A model generated the notes under the pieces. The model was not told the DNA's origin and made no database searches. It was given only the letters and a program-made list of their open reading frames with translations. The position numbers and the translations under genes are program-made. A DNA stretch of 64,000 nt from the NCBI GenBank assembly GCA_002292815.1, contig DBBX01000005.1:1-64000 (forward strand), in the 5' to 3' direction. Origin of the DNA: Thiotrichaceae bacterium UBA973 (lineage in GTDB: Bacteria; Pseudomonadota; Gammaproteobacteria; Eutrophobiales; Eutrophobiaceae). The first letter of the stretch is position 1; every line of letters starts with the position of its first letter. This document shows positions 26,248-35,550 of this stretch, piece by piece.

Positions 26248-29200
26248 ATGTCTCGAATCCTATCATTCGCCCTACTCTCCATTTTATGCACTAATAGTGC
26301 TAATGCTGATCTTTATAGTGCCAGTAATGCCCTTTCTCGTGGCGAATATGAAGTCGCTGTTGCAGAGTTCACAAGATTAGCTGAAAAAGGTGATGACAAA
26401 GCTCAGGCAAATCTGGGCTATATGTACTATGTCGGAGAAGGTGTTCCTCAAGATTATAAACAAGCCGTTTATTGGTATCGAAAAGCGGGAGTCCAAGGCA
26501 ACAAAGATGCCCAATATAATCTTGCCGTTTCTTATGCCTTTGGTGAAGGTGTCGCACAAGATCTAACCGAAGCTGCAATCTGGTACCGCCGAGCAGCAGA
26601 ACAAGGACATGTCGTTTCTCAATATAGCCTCGGTATCTCCTATGCTTACGGCGAAGGTGTTCCCCAAGATCAAAAAGAAGCAGCGCGTTGGTTTAGAAAA
26701 GCCGCAGACCAAGGCTATTCGCGAGCACAAGTCTATCTGGGAAGTATGTATCACACTGGAGAAGGTGTAGCACAAGATTACTTTGAAGCAGTACGCTGGT
26801 ATCGCATGGCCGCGGATCGCGGTGATGCGACTGCGCAATACAACCTCGGCACCATGTATCGTTCAGGGAAAGGCGTAGAACAAAACTATTCACAAGCAAA
26901 ACGTTGGTTCAGACAATCCGCAGATCAGGGCTATGCGGCCGCTCAAAATGAGATGGCGAGCCTTGAACGCTCTGCAGCAAGCAATATTTCAACACGAACG
27001 GTGCAGGCAAAACCAGAAATATATCCAACTAACCCAGTCGAGCCAATTACCAAAGAAGAAATAGCTGAAACGATCAACCCCGAGCCAACAGCAGCAGAGA
27101 AACCTGTTCAGGAAGAAAAGATTGTATCTAATGAGGCAACGGCGTCCGCTCCTGAGACAAAAAAAATAACTGAACCATCAAACACCAATGGGACAGTTAA
27201 GAAACCTCTTTTTAGCGTAGATAAGAAAGACCTGTTGACGCTCGATAGTTCACAGTTGGATATACCTGAACCGATTGATGAGCCTGAAACATCAACTGCG
27301 TCTGTCCCCGACGTCAAAGAGAAAGACGTAGTAGAAGTTGAAACTCCAGCCGAAGAAGAAATAGTTAAAAACTTCCCAGTAGCAGACGTCTCTGTTGATG
27401 CTAACGAAGCTGATAAACCTGAGGTCTCTGATATGCATAGAGCCATGGGATTACCTCAACCTAAACCAGCTCAAGAAAAAGAAGAAGGCAAACCTTCTAA
27501 AAATTTATTTACTGCAATTGGAAATTTATTTTCCAGTGATGACGATTCCAAAACTGAAGAAATGGACACTAACTCAGAGACAGAAGAAGCAACTATGGCA
27601 ATTTCTGAAAGTGAAGCTGCCAGCACAACTATTGAGTTAGAATCAGTCACTAAAACAGAGTCTATGCTAGAAACTGATCCTGTTGATGTCGAAGAAGTTA
27701 TTGAGACAGAAACAGTCGTGAAAGAATATGTTGCTGCAGAAGACCCTACACTTCTAATAAATGAACCTATTAATATCGAAAAGATTGCTGAGACAGAAAC
27801 AGTCGTGGATGAATATGTTGCTGCAGAAGACCCCACACTACTAACGGAACCTGTTGTCATTGAAGAAGTTACTGAGACACAAACAGCCGTGAATGAATAT
27901 GTCGCTGCAGAAGATCCTACACTTCTAACTGAGCCCACCGCTAACGAAGAAGTTGAAGAAGAAACCGAATCTTCTGGCGGTTTCTTTTCTGCGATTGGTG
28001 ATTTCTTCTCCGGCGAAGAGAAACCAACTGAGGCTGAATTAGCCAAAGGAAAAGCTCCAATAGAAGAAGAAATGATAATTGCCAATGTTGACGAGCCAAC
28101 AGCTGCTATTGAAGAAATTGAGCTTGCTCAAGATGTTGAGGATGACTTATCACAATACAGTGTCGACGCAGGTCAACGCGCATTGGTCGATAGTGATTTT
28201 GATGCGGCACTCAAACAATTCAAACCATTGGCAGAAGCCGGAGATAGTGAAGCACAATCACACCTTGGCTCGCTCTACTATGCCGGCAAGGGTGTTGAAA
28301 AAAGTATCGACACTTCTCTTAGCTGGTATAAAAAAGCGGCAGATCAAGGCAATGTAGATGCTCAATATAGTCTCGGCAATATGTATTTGCTCGGTGAAGG
28401 CGTTGTACAAAACAATGAAGAGGCCGCTGTATGGTATACCTTGGCAAGTGTTCAAGGTCACGTTGCAGCGACTAACAACCTTAATAATCTTAAAAAACTT
28501 GATGCATTGAACCGTGAAAATAAATTAGAACAATATGCAGAAGCAAAACAGGAATTCAATACAGCTAATTCAACAGAGACTACAAACGTAAAAAGTTATG
28601 CTGCGGGTAATGCACCTTCTACTGAATCATTACAAGCTTACTCAGATATTGAGTCTCGCGAAGTAGTTGCAAACGTTAAGACAGAGATAGAGCCCGTCGC
28701 AAACGAACTAGTATCAGATACGGAAGAATCGACTCAAATAAGCAACTCAGAGTCAATTCAAGATGCCGAACTTACTTCTAAACAGTCTGAATTTTTTGAG
28801 GGTTTATTTGGCGAGAGTGAGACCGAGACTACCAGATTGAAGGCTGATGACAGCATTAACCTGGATGTTAGGCCTGCTGAAGAAACGATAACAGAAACAA
28901 CTGCTGCAAAAATAGAGGCCGAAGCTGAAACACCTCAAGATTTAGCCTTACTAGGACCTGAACTTGATCAGCCTGTAGTTAACAGTGATGAAATATCTTC
29001 CGTTGAAGAAGCAATTGTTGAAATTGAGCCTGTAACAGAACTCGATCAATTACGCTCGTTAGCAACACAAGGAGATCAGGATGCTCAATACAAATTAGGC
29101 ACGCTTCATTATTCAGGAGATGGTGTGAAACAAGATTTTTCAAAATCTGCTCTATGGTATAGACGTGCAGCCCAACAAGGCAATCTCGATGCTCAATATA

Positions 29201-29895
29201 GTCTGGGAAATATGTACTTGATGGGTGAAGGTGTTGAGCAAGACAACCAACAAGCAGCTCATTGGTATGCCTTGGCAACTGAGCAAGGTCACGTGTCAGC
29301 AAAGCATAACCTTACCAATTTACAGCGTTCGATGCATTCATCTACGCAATTAGAGATTGAAACAAACAAAGTAGAAGATGAGCAGATAACAATCATTGAG
29401 ATCAATGAAGATGAAGGTAAAACTGCAGATGAATCAATTTCGGATGCCACTGGTAAGTCTGAATATCAACAGGGGTTAGCCTATGCATTTGGTGATGGCG
29501 TGCCGCAGAATGATCGCAATGCATTCAATCTATTCTATGCGGCAGCTGAAAAAGGATATGCCTTGGCACAGTATAAAGTAGGCGTTGCCTATGCTTATGG
29601 TGAAGGTGTTCGTCAGGACAATAAAGAAGCTGCCGAGTGGTACCAGAAAGCAGCAGTACAAGGCTATACCATTGCTCAAAGAAACTTAGCGATGATGTAT
29701 CTTGATGGTAATGGCATACAACAAGACAAAGTACATGCCTTGGCATGGTATAACGTTGTAGCAAGTCAGGGCAATGCTATGGATATACGCCGCCGAGATA
29801 TACTTGAAAAAGAGCTTTCCGAAACGGAATTATCCCAATCTCAAGAAATATCAAACCAGATATCTAGTCGTCTAAGTAGTAACAGCTCTCTCTAA
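26248..29895 (+). CDS. Very large exported Sel1-repeat protein with acidic repeat linkers
   Basis: 1215 aa with a signal peptide (residues 1-20, ending ANA). About six Sel1 repeats follow (roughly 30-245; for example AQANLGYMYYVGEGVPQD), then further Sel1 groups near 640-740, 930-1025 and 1070-1180. Long Glu/Thr/Ser-rich linkers separate them. One linker holds three near-identical 28-29-residue units ending EYVAAEDPTLL. Linkers also carry short aromatic motifs, NLFTAIGNLFSS, GFFSAIGDFFSG and EFFEGLFGES, which may be binding peptides. It is probably a periplasmic multi-partner scaffold. It sits directly upstream of mlaFED, 83 bp away, so a link to envelope lipid transport is possible but only inferred. 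Confidence 0.88.
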   Translation: MSRILSFALLSILCTNSANADLYSASNALSRGEYEVAVAEFTRLAEKGDDKAQANLGYMYYVGEGVPQDYKQAVYWYRKAGVQGNKDAQYNLAVSYAFGEGVAQDLTEAAIWYRRAAEQGHVVSQYSLGISYAYGEGVPQDQKEAARWFRKAADQGYSRAQVYLGSMYHTGEGVAQDYFEAVRWYRMAADRGDATAQYNLGTMYRSGKGVEQNYSQAKRWFRQSADQGYAAAQNEMASLERSAASNISTRTVQAKPEIYPTNPVEPITKEEIAETINPEPTAAEKPVQEEKIVSNEATASAPETKKITEPSNTNGTVKKPLFSVDKKDLLTLDSSQLDIPEPIDEPETSTASVPDVKEKDVVEVETPAEEEIVKNFPVADVSVDANEADKPEVSDMHRAMGLPQPKPAQEKEEGKPSKNLFTAIGNLFSSDDDSKTEEMDTNSETEEATMAISESEAASTTIELESVTKTESMLETDPVDVEEVIETETVVKEYVAAEDPTLLINEPINIEKIAETETVVDEYVAAEDPTLLTEPVVIEEVTETQTAVNEYVAAEDPTLLTEPTANEEVEEETESSGGFFSAIGDFFSGEEKPTEAELAKGKAPIEEEMIIANVDEPTAAIEEIELAQDVEDDLSQYSVDAGQRALVDSDFDAALKQFKPLAEAGDSEAQSHLGSLYYAGKGVEKSIDTSLSWYKKAADQGNVDAQYSLGNMYLLGEGVVQNNEEAAVWYTLASVQGHVAATNNLNNLKKLDALNRENKLEQYAEAKQEFNTANSTETTNVKSYAAGNAPSTESLQAYSDIESREVVANVKTEIEPVANELVSDTEESTQISNSESIQDAELTSKQSEFFEGLFGESETETTRLKADDSINLDVRPAEETITETTAAKIEAEAETPQDLALLGPELDQPVVNSDEISSVEEAIVEIEPVTELDQLRSLATQGDQDAQYKLGTLHYSGDGVKQDFSKSALWYRRAAQQGNLDAQYSLGNMYLMGEGVEQDNQQAAHWYALATEQGHVSAKHNLTNLQRSMHSSTQLEIETNKVEDEQITIIEINEDEGKTADESISDATGKSEYQQGLAYAFGDGVPQNDRNAFNLFYAAAEKGYALAQYKVGVAYAYGEGVRQDNKEAAEWYQKAAVQGYTIAQRNLAMMYLDGNGIQQDKVHALAWYNVVASQGNAMDIRRRDILEKELSETELSQSQEISNQISSRLSSNSSL
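27703..27957 (+). repeat. Three tandem 84-87 bp coding repeats in the Sel1 gene
   Basis: Units start at 27703, 27790 and 27874, each beginning GAGACA and containing GAATATGT[T/C]GCTGCAGAAGA. Units 1 and 2 are almost identical at the nucleotide level, which points to recent duplication. Confidence 0.85.
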
Positions 29896-29978
29896 TTTTT
29901 CGACTCTCGTTTTATTTTAGTTTCTTCGTCACTTTTTTCTGGCATTATTGAATATTAAAACGTTTATCTATTGACTAC

Positions 29979-30779
29979 ATGGTTGACCCAAACATTAAAA
30001 ATGTTATTGAAATTGAAGGCCTGGATACCTGGTATGGCACCAAGCAAATCCTGTCTAATATTTCATTACATGTTGAACGCAAGGAAGTCATGGTTATCAT
30101 GGGGCATAGTGGCTCCGGTAAAAGCACCCTCTTACGTCACATGATAGGACTAAATACTCCTGAGTCAGGTTCGATAAAATTATTAGGCCAGGAAATAACT
30201 AACTTAAATCGCAAGAAACTTTACGAACTACGAAAACATATTGGCGTTGCCTTTCAAAATGGCGCTTTGTTCAGCTCGATGACATTACAAGAAAATGTCG
30301 AACTACCTCTGCATGAACATACCAAGCTCGATCACAATACAATCCGTATAATGTCTCGGCTTAAACTTGAGTTAATGAACTTAAGTGATAATGAAGATTT
30401 AATGCCAGCAGAGCTTTCAGGCGGCATGTTGAAGCGTGCTGGCTTGGCCAGAGCGGTTATTATGGATCCGGAAATACTCTTTTTTGATGAACCTTCTGCT
30501 GGACTCGATCCAGTCACCTCTGCTGAACTGGATGAATTAATCTTGGAATTACGTGATGCATTAAATATGACTATCATTGTAGTCACACATGAATTAGAAA
30601 GCGCATTCAAGATAGCCGATAGAATAACAGTAATAGATAATGGTCAACAAATCATAACCGGCGATAAAGAAACAATTAAGAAATCCACTGACCCCAGAAT
30701 CGTGAATATGCTCGAACGCAGAGCGATGAATGATAATATTGACGCAGATGAATATCTGAATAAATTAACCCGTAATTGA
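29979..30779 (+). CDS. mlaF: Phospholipid transport ATP-binding protein MlaF
   Basis: 266-aa ABC ATPase: Walker A GHSGSGKST (42-50), Q-loop in VAFQNGALFSSMTLQENV, signature AELSGGMLKRAGLARA, Walker B ILFFDEPSAGLDP and the H-switch in VVTHELESAF. GALFSSMTLQENV and LSGGMLKR are typical of the Mla family. It powers retrograde or anterograde phospholipid movement across the envelope with MlaE and MlaD. Followed by mlaE after 6 bp. Confidence 0.94.
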   Translation: MVDPNIKNVIEIEGLDTWYGTKQILSNISLHVERKEVMVIMGHSGSGKSTLLRHMIGLNTPESGSIKLLGQEITNLNRKKLYELRKHIGVAFQNGALFSSMTLQENVELPLHEHTKLDHNTIRIMSRLKLELMNLSDNEDLMPAELSGGMLKRAGLARAVIMDPEILFFDEPSAGLDPVTSAELDELILELRDALNMTIIVVTHELESAFKIADRITVIDNGQQIITGDKETIKKSTDPRIVNMLERRAMNDNIDADEYLNKLTRN

Positions 30780-30785
30780 TTATCA

Positions 30786-31574
30786 ATGAGCATAAATAAA
30801 CCGCAAGCATTGTCATCGATTGAATCCGTATTGATACGATTTGGCATTGCCGGAATTTTCTTATTTGAGACAACACGCACTATGGTGTTGCCACCATATT
30901 CTTTTAATCCATTAATAAAACAAATTGCTTTTATAGGCGCTCGTTCATTATTAGTTATTGTTGTCGCTGGATTATTTGTCGGCATGGTCATAGCACTGCA
31001 ATTTTATGACACTTTACTTCGTTTCGGCTCTGTCAGTTTGCTTGGCTCCGCGGTAGGCTTAAGTTTAATTCGCGAACTTGGTCCAGTGCTGACGGCATTG
31101 ATGGTGATTGGAAGATCGGGTTCCGCAATGTGTGCTGAGATAGGGATTATGCGGGTAGATAACCAGATCGATGCATTGGAATGTATGGCAATAGATCCTT
31201 ATCGATATCTTTTTGCACCCAGGATTCTCGCTGGCGTTATTTGCGTACCCATATTAACGGCTATATTCATATTAGTTGGAATCTTTGGAGGTTACTTTGT
31301 AGGCGTTATCTTATTTGGTGTCAGCCCGGGCTCTTACTTTCAAGGCATGTCTGAAACCGTATTGATTCGCGATCTCTTTATGGGCTTCTCTAAATCACTT
31401 GTATTTGGATTGCTCATCGTATGGATAGCCTGTGACAAGGGATTCAATCTACACCTTGATAAACATGGCGCTTATGGTTCGGAAGGCGTCAGTCGTATCA
31501 CTACTGAAGCTGTCGTATTATCGTCTATTGGTGTCCTTTTTAGTGATTATTTACTCAGTGCCTTGATACTGTAA
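30786..31574 (+). CDS. mlaE: Phospholipid transport permease MlaE
   Basis: 262 aa with five to six membrane helices. Diagnostic segments are GLFVGMVIALQFYDTLLRFG, LIRELGPVLTALMVIGRSGS and QIDALECMAIDPYRYLFAPR, the last being the coupling helix contacted by MlaF. It forms the inner-membrane core of the Mla complex. It is 6 bp after mlaF and 9 bp before mlaD. Confidence 0.94.
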   Translation: MSINKPQALSSIESVLIRFGIAGIFLFETTRTMVLPPYSFNPLIKQIAFIGARSLLVIVVAGLFVGMVIALQFYDTLLRFGSVSLLGSAVGLSLIRELGPVLTALMVIGRSGSAMCAEIGIMRVDNQIDALECMAIDPYRYLFAPRILAGVICVPILTAIFILVGIFGGYFVGVILFGVSPGSYFQGMSETVLIRDLFMGFSKSLVFGLLIVWIACDKGFNLHLDKHGAYGSEGVSRITTEAVVLSSIGVLFSDYLLSALIL

Positions 31575-31583
31575 ACTGTACCT

Positions 31584-32036
31584 ATGAATAAGAAACAACA
31601 TACTGAATTACTCGTAGGCATCTTTTTGCTTGCTGGAATTATCGCTATTACCTTTCTTGCCCTACGCATGGGAGACGTGGGCCTGTTTAATAGTGATGAG
31701 TATATTATTAAAGCAAGATTCACCTCTGCGTCAGGTTTAAGAGAAGGTGCATACGTTGAAGTCGCTGGTGTTACAGTCGGTAAAGTTAAACAGATTTCTT
31801 TTAATCCCGAAACTTATTTGGCTGATGTAGATATCAGTTTGCAAGATAATATCAATGTACCGGAAGACTCGATAGCATCTATACGAACATCAGGGATCAT
31901 CGGCGATAAGTTTATCAAGATCTCGGCTGGTGGCAGCGATACCTACCTAGAAGCCGGAATGGAGATTATCGAAACAGAACCTTCGATAAATCTGGAAGAG
32001 TTAATCAGTAAATATATTTTCGAATCAGATAATTAA
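31584..32036 (+). CDS. mlaD: MCE-domain lipid-binding protein MlaD
   Basis: 150 aa with one N-terminal helix (residues 8-28) and a single MCE domain (about 38-115): ARFTSASGLREGAYVEVAGV followed by TVGKVKQI, and IRTSGIIGDKFIKISAGGSD. MlaD hexamers form a hydrophobic pore on the periplasmic side of MlaFE. A short acidic tail follows. Neither mlaC nor mlaB follows in the operon; mlaC is convergent 4 bp away. Confidence 0.94.
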   Translation: MNKKQHTELLVGIFLLAGIIAITFLALRMGDVGLFNSDEYIIKARFTSASGLREGAYVEVAGVTVGKVKQISFNPETYLADVDISLQDNINVPEDSIASIRTSGIIGDKFIKISAGGSDTYLEAGMEIIETEPSINLEELISKYIFESDN

Positions 32037-32040
32037 CCTT

Positions 32041-32673
32041 CTAGCTATCTTCGTTAACGTCGACAGTAGTTGGTTGTGTTTTTTGCGATGCTTTATATTT
32101 ATTGATTCGGTTCTCTATATCAGATAACAACCCGCCCATTCCATCGTTCTTTACAATGGCGGCAAAGGTACTTCGATAATTATTTACCAGACTCACCCCT
32201 TCAATAACCACATCATAGGCAAACCAGTTACCATCATTATTTTTCAACTTATAATTAACCGGAATTTCTGTGCTATCCGTTAATATTAACGTTTCTACAA
32301 CGGCGCGTTTACCTCGAATGGTCTCTCCTACGTATTCTACTTTCTGATTCGTATAGGCTTCAATTTTTGTTCTATAAGTATCTTCGAGATATTGAGAAAA
32401 GAAAACCACAAACTGTTGGCGTTCTTCGGGTGTTGCTTGCTTCCAGTTTGTCGCCAAAATACTTTGCGACATACTGCGAAAATCAAAGCTGTCATTAATA
32501 ACCAGACCAATCCTTGACCATTGCACTTCTTTATCAAGAGACTTATCTTTTAAAATTGTTATGACCTTATCGACAGAATCTTTGACACGATCAGTAGGGG
32601 TAGAAAACTGATCTGCTGTTACTGCTACTGAAAATAGGCTGAGTAGAAAATAAAGTGCGTATTTTTTTATCAT
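32041..32673 (-). CDS. mlaC: Periplasmic phospholipid shuttle MlaC
   Basis: 210 aa with a signal peptide (residues 1-20, ending VTA). The mature protein has the MlaC pattern: RVKDSVDKVITILKDKS, DSFDFRSMSQSILATNWKQA, FFSQYLEDTYRTKIEAY and the late WFAYDVVIEGVSLVNNYRST. It carries phospholipid between the outer membrane and MlaD. Unusually it is encoded opposite to mlaFED, end to end, so it must use its own promoter. Confidence 0.92.
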   Translation of the reverse strand: MIKKYALYFLLSLFSVAVTADQFSTPTDRVKDSVDKVITILKDKSLDKEVQWSRIGLVINDSFDFRSMSQSILATNWKQATPEERQQFVVFFSQYLEDTYRTKIEAYTNQKVEYVGETIRGKRAVVETLILTDSTEIPVNYKLKNNDGNWFAYDVVIEGVSLVNNYRSTFAAIVKNDGMGGLLSDIENRINKYKASQKTQPTTVDVNEDS

Positions 32674-32878
32674 TTTTTTAATTATTACCGCATTCCTTGT
32701 TGATATTCATATCGTACCTTTTTAACTGACTGGGATCCAAAAATAATGTCATCATCCCACGACACAATATTATGTGTATTTACTGATGCTGCACCACTAC
32801 ATAAGCTTTTTTAACCGTTTCAGCATCTCATACTTAAACCCTATCTTATTGATTTTATTTGTATTTATGTTTATATAA

Positions 32879-32894
32879 TGTGATGTGATTCACA
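32879..32894 (+). promoter_or_regulatory. Perfect CRP-type box
   Basis: TGTGA-TGTGAT-TCACA matches the CRP consensus half-sites exactly with the required 6-base spacer. The centre is about 97 bp upstream of the gene at 32983. TATAAC at 32947-32952 would place the start of transcription near 32959, with the box near -72, an acceptable class I position. The rest of this 309-bp divergent interval holds no gene. Confidence 0.65.
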
Positions 32895-32982
32895 GAACCT
32901 TATCAATATATGGCTTATTATCTGTATGCGGTATGCGAGTTGCACATATAACAATAATAAAATAATTTAGGGATCTTCAATT

Positions 32983-33270
32983 ATGAATGTTTATCAATGC
33001 TGGTATCGTGGCATAAATGGTTATTGTTGCCGCAACCACAACTCAAAATGGCTATTTGTCCCAGAATTAGGACAAGGTAACAGCCGCATCCATAAACAAC
33101 TTACATTAAACGACCTCGTGTTTGATAACCCGTTTGCAAAACAATATGAATTGAAAATCGAGCGGCAGCTACGAAAGATTAAATCAAATCCGTTCCATTT
33201 TCTTAAATCGCTTTTTTTCTCTGAGAAAAAAGCTAGCACCGTCGGCGGAATGCTATTCGTCTCTATTTAG
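32983..33270 (+). CDS. Unknown small basic protein
   Basis: 95 aa, family not recognised. The N-terminal part has clustered Cys and aromatic residues (YQCWYRGINGYCC), a middle segment reads KQLTLNDLVFDNPFAKQYEL, and the C-terminal part is basic and helical (KIERQLRKIKSNPFHFLKSL). There is no signal peptide. It has its own upstream CRP-type box and a strong downstream terminator, so it behaves as an independently regulated single gene, which argues that it is real despite a weak ribosome-binding site. Confidence 0.65.
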   Translation: MNVYQCWYRGINGYCCRNHNSKWLFVPELGQGNSRIHKQLTLNDLVFDNPFAKQYELKIERQLRKIKSNPFHFLKSLFFSEKKASTVGGMLFVSI

Positions 33271-33287
33271 ATACAACTATTCAACCT

Positions 33288-33328
33288 AAAAGGCTGTAGA
33301 ACTTTAACTCTACGGCCTTTTTCGTTCT
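33288..33328 (+). terminator. Strong Rho-independent terminator
   Basis: AAAAGGCTGTAGA pairs with TCTACGGCCTTTT (one G-U), with an 8-base loop and a TTTTTCGTTCTT tail, after the CRP-linked small gene. Confidence 0.85.
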
Positions 33329-33387
33329 TAATTTTGAGTTATTAACGTAAACTGAACTAACTCAAATAATCTTCTCTAAGCCCTAAT

Positions 33388-34107
33388 ATGAATAAGAAGA
33401 AAATAGCACTTGTCGCACTCTTTATCACTGCTATTACTTTGTTCTTCGTAATGGATCTTGGCCAATACCTCAATCTAGCCTACATAAAATCACAACAACA
33501 AGTAATCAATGATTATTACGTCCAGAATCCAGTAAAGACAGGATTAATCTTTTTTATCAGTTACATACTCATTACTGGTGTTTCTCTACCAGGAGCAGGC
33601 ATCATGACATTGGCGGGAGGCGCAATCTTTGGCGTTGTCTGGGGAACGATACTGGTGTCCTTTGGCTCGGTCTTCGGTGCAACTATGGCATTCCTGATAG
33701 CACGCTACCTTTTTCATGACTACATTCAACACAGATTCAGCCACCGCCTTGAACGGATTAACAAAGGTATTAGGGAAGAAGGCGACCTCTACCTGTTCAC
33801 TATTCGATTTGTACCGATATTCCCATTTTTTATTGTTAATACATTGATGGCCTTAACGCCGATCAAAACGCTTAATTTTGCTGTTGTTAGTCAAATAGGT
33901 ATGTTGGTTCCGACCATCATCTTTGTAAATGCCGGAACCCAACTTGCCCGCATTGAATCCCCTGGCGATGTATTGTCACTTGAGTTGTTACTTTCATTTG
34001 CCCTATTAGGCATATTTCCGATTCTTGCAAAGAAGACACTGATCTACATTCGAAAGAAAAAACATGAAAGCCTCGACATTATCGAGGCTGAGAATGATGC
34101 AGAGTAG
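33388..34107 (+). CDS. TVP38/TMEM64 (VTT-domain) membrane protein
   Basis: 239 aa with about six helices. The VTT core is visible as LPGAGIMTLAGGAIFGVVWG, GSVFGATMAFLIARYLFHDY and RFVPIFPFFIVNTLMALTPI. VTT/DedA proteins are linked to lipid scrambling and membrane homeostasis. Its last codons overlap the start of a flavin disulfide reductase gene; the pair recurs in bacteria and sometimes occurs fused, so a shared function is likely although undefined. Confidence 0.9.
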   Translation: MNKKKIALVALFITAITLFFVMDLGQYLNLAYIKSQQQVINDYYVQNPVKTGLIFFISYILITGVSLPGAGIMTLAGGAIFGVVWGTILVSFGSVFGATMAFLIARYLFHDYIQHRFSHRLERINKGIREEGDLYLFTIRFVPIFPFFIVNTLMALTPIKTLNFAVVSQIGMLVPTIIFVNAGTQLARIESPGDVLSLELLLSFALLGIFPILAKKTLIYIRKKKHESLDIIEAENDAE

Positions 34108-35548
34108 ACCGAAAAAATTTGATCGTAACTTAATCGTTATCGGTGCTGGCTCAGCCGGTCTAGTGTCAGCACTGATAGCTGCCGCTGTAAATGCAAAAGT
34201 CACACTGATAGAAAAACATAAAATGGGTGGCGATTGTTTAAACACAGGTTGCGTCCCTTCCAAAGCATTAATTAAGTCTGCCAAGGTTGCATCGCTGATC
34301 AAACGCTCCAATGAATTTGGTATTAATGTACCTGAGTCAAATGTCGATTTTGCTGCCGTAATGGAGCGTGTTCAGTCGGTCATCTCTAAAATAGAACCTC
34401 ATGACTCTGTGGAGCGCTTTGAAAACCTAGGTGTGGAATGTATTCAGGGACAAGCAAAAATAAAGTCCCCCTGGACCGTAGAGGTAAACGGAAAAATACT
34501 AAGCACGCGTAACATTATCATTGCAACAGGTGCTCGCCCATTTGTGCCTCCTATTAAAGGCATCGACCAAGTAGATTACCTAACTTCAGATAATCTTTGG
34601 GGTATTCGTGAGTTACCTAAACATTTAGTCGTATTGGGTGGCGGACCTATCGGTTGCGAACTGACTCAGGCCTTTGCACGTTTAGGTAGCCAAGTAACAC
34701 AAGTTGAAATGTTACCGCGGATAATGATCCGAGAAGATGAAGAAATTGCATCTATGGTAACAAAACGATTTCAAGAAGAAGGAGTTGATATTCGTACAGA
34801 GCATATCGCGAAAGAAGTTGTGATTAGAGATAATCGGAAATATCTTATTTGCGAACATGACAACAAAACTATTGAGATAGAGTTTGATGAAATCCTTGTT
34901 GCCGTCGGTCGCGCTGCAAATACCAGTGGTTTTGGTTTGGAAGAACTTGGTGTTGAATTGAATCTAAACAAAACAATCCGTGTTAATGAAAAGTTACAAA
35001 CTTCTTTACCAAATATATATGCTTGCGGTGATGTTGCCGGCCCCTATCAGTTTACTCACACTGCGGCACATCAAGCCTGGTATGCCACAGTCAATGCGCT
35101 ATTTGGGAAATTCAAATCATTTAAAGTTGATTATTCTGTAATCCCCTGGGCAACCTTTACTGATCCCGAAGTCGCACGCGTTGGTTTGAATGAGCAAGAA
35201 GCAAAAGAAAAAGGTATAGCATATGACGTGACTTCCTATGGCATTGATGATTTAGATCGCGCCATCGCAGAAGGAGAGGATCATGGTGTTGTTAAAGTGC
35301 TTACTGTTCCAGGTAAAGATAAAATATTAGGTGTGACTATTATTGGCCATCATGCAGGTGAATTAATCACCGAGTACATTAGTGCCATGAAAAATGGTTT
35401 CGGAATGAACAAGATATTAGGCACGATTCATATCTATCCAACACTCTCGGAAGCAAATAAATTTGCGGCCGGTGTATGGAAAAAAGCCAATGCACCACAA
35501 ACCTTATTAAAACTAGTTAAAAAATATCACCGTTGGATGCGTAGTTAG
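34094..35548 (+). CDS. Mercuric-reductase-like pyridine nucleotide-disulfide oxidoreductase
   Basis: 484 aa from ATG 34094, chosen because GAGG lies 7 nt upstream; ATG 34064 is possible but poorly supported. Domains: FAD-binding (VIGAGSAGLVSALIAAAVNA), redox-active disulfide GGDCLNTGCVPSKA (Cys48/Cys53), NAD(P)-binding (VVLGGGPIGCELTQAFARLG), second FAD motif (NIYACGDVAGPYQFTHTAAH) and dimerisation domain with HIYPTLSEA. The C-terminal Cys pair that binds mercury in MerA is absent, and there is no MerR or MerT nearby, so mercury detoxification is unlikely. It overlaps the TVP38 gene by 14 bp. Confidence 0.9.
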   Translation: MMQSRPKKFDRNLIVIGAGSAGLVSALIAAAVNAKVTLIEKHKMGGDCLNTGCVPSKALIKSAKVASLIKRSNEFGINVPESNVDFAAVMERVQSVISKIEPHDSVERFENLGVECIQGQAKIKSPWTVEVNGKILSTRNIIIATGARPFVPPIKGIDQVDYLTSDNLWGIRELPKHLVVLGGGPIGCELTQAFARLGSQVTQVEMLPRIMIREDEEIASMVTKRFQEEGVDIRTEHIAKEVVIRDNRKYLICEHDNKTIEIEFDEILVAVGRAANTSGFGLEELGVELNLNKTIRVNEKLQTSLPNIYACGDVAGPYQFTHTAAHQAWYATVNALFGKFKSFKVDYSVIPWATFTDPEVARVGLNEQEAKEKGIAYDVTSYGIDDLDRAIAEGEDHGVVKVLTVPGKDKILGVTIIGHHAGELITEYISAMKNGFGMNKILGTIHIYPTLSEANKFAAGVWKKANAPQTLLKLVKKYHRWMRS

Positions 35549-35550
35549 AT

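Noticed and set aside
27471..28085. A 204-codon minus-strand frame rich in Ser, Val and Thr
   Set aside because: It is the complement of the acidic repeat linkers of the large Sel1 gene; the repetition is inherited from that strand.
34094..35548. Mercuric reductase function for the flavin disulfide reductase
   Set aside because: The C-terminal vicinal cysteines of MerA are absent and no mer genes are nearby.
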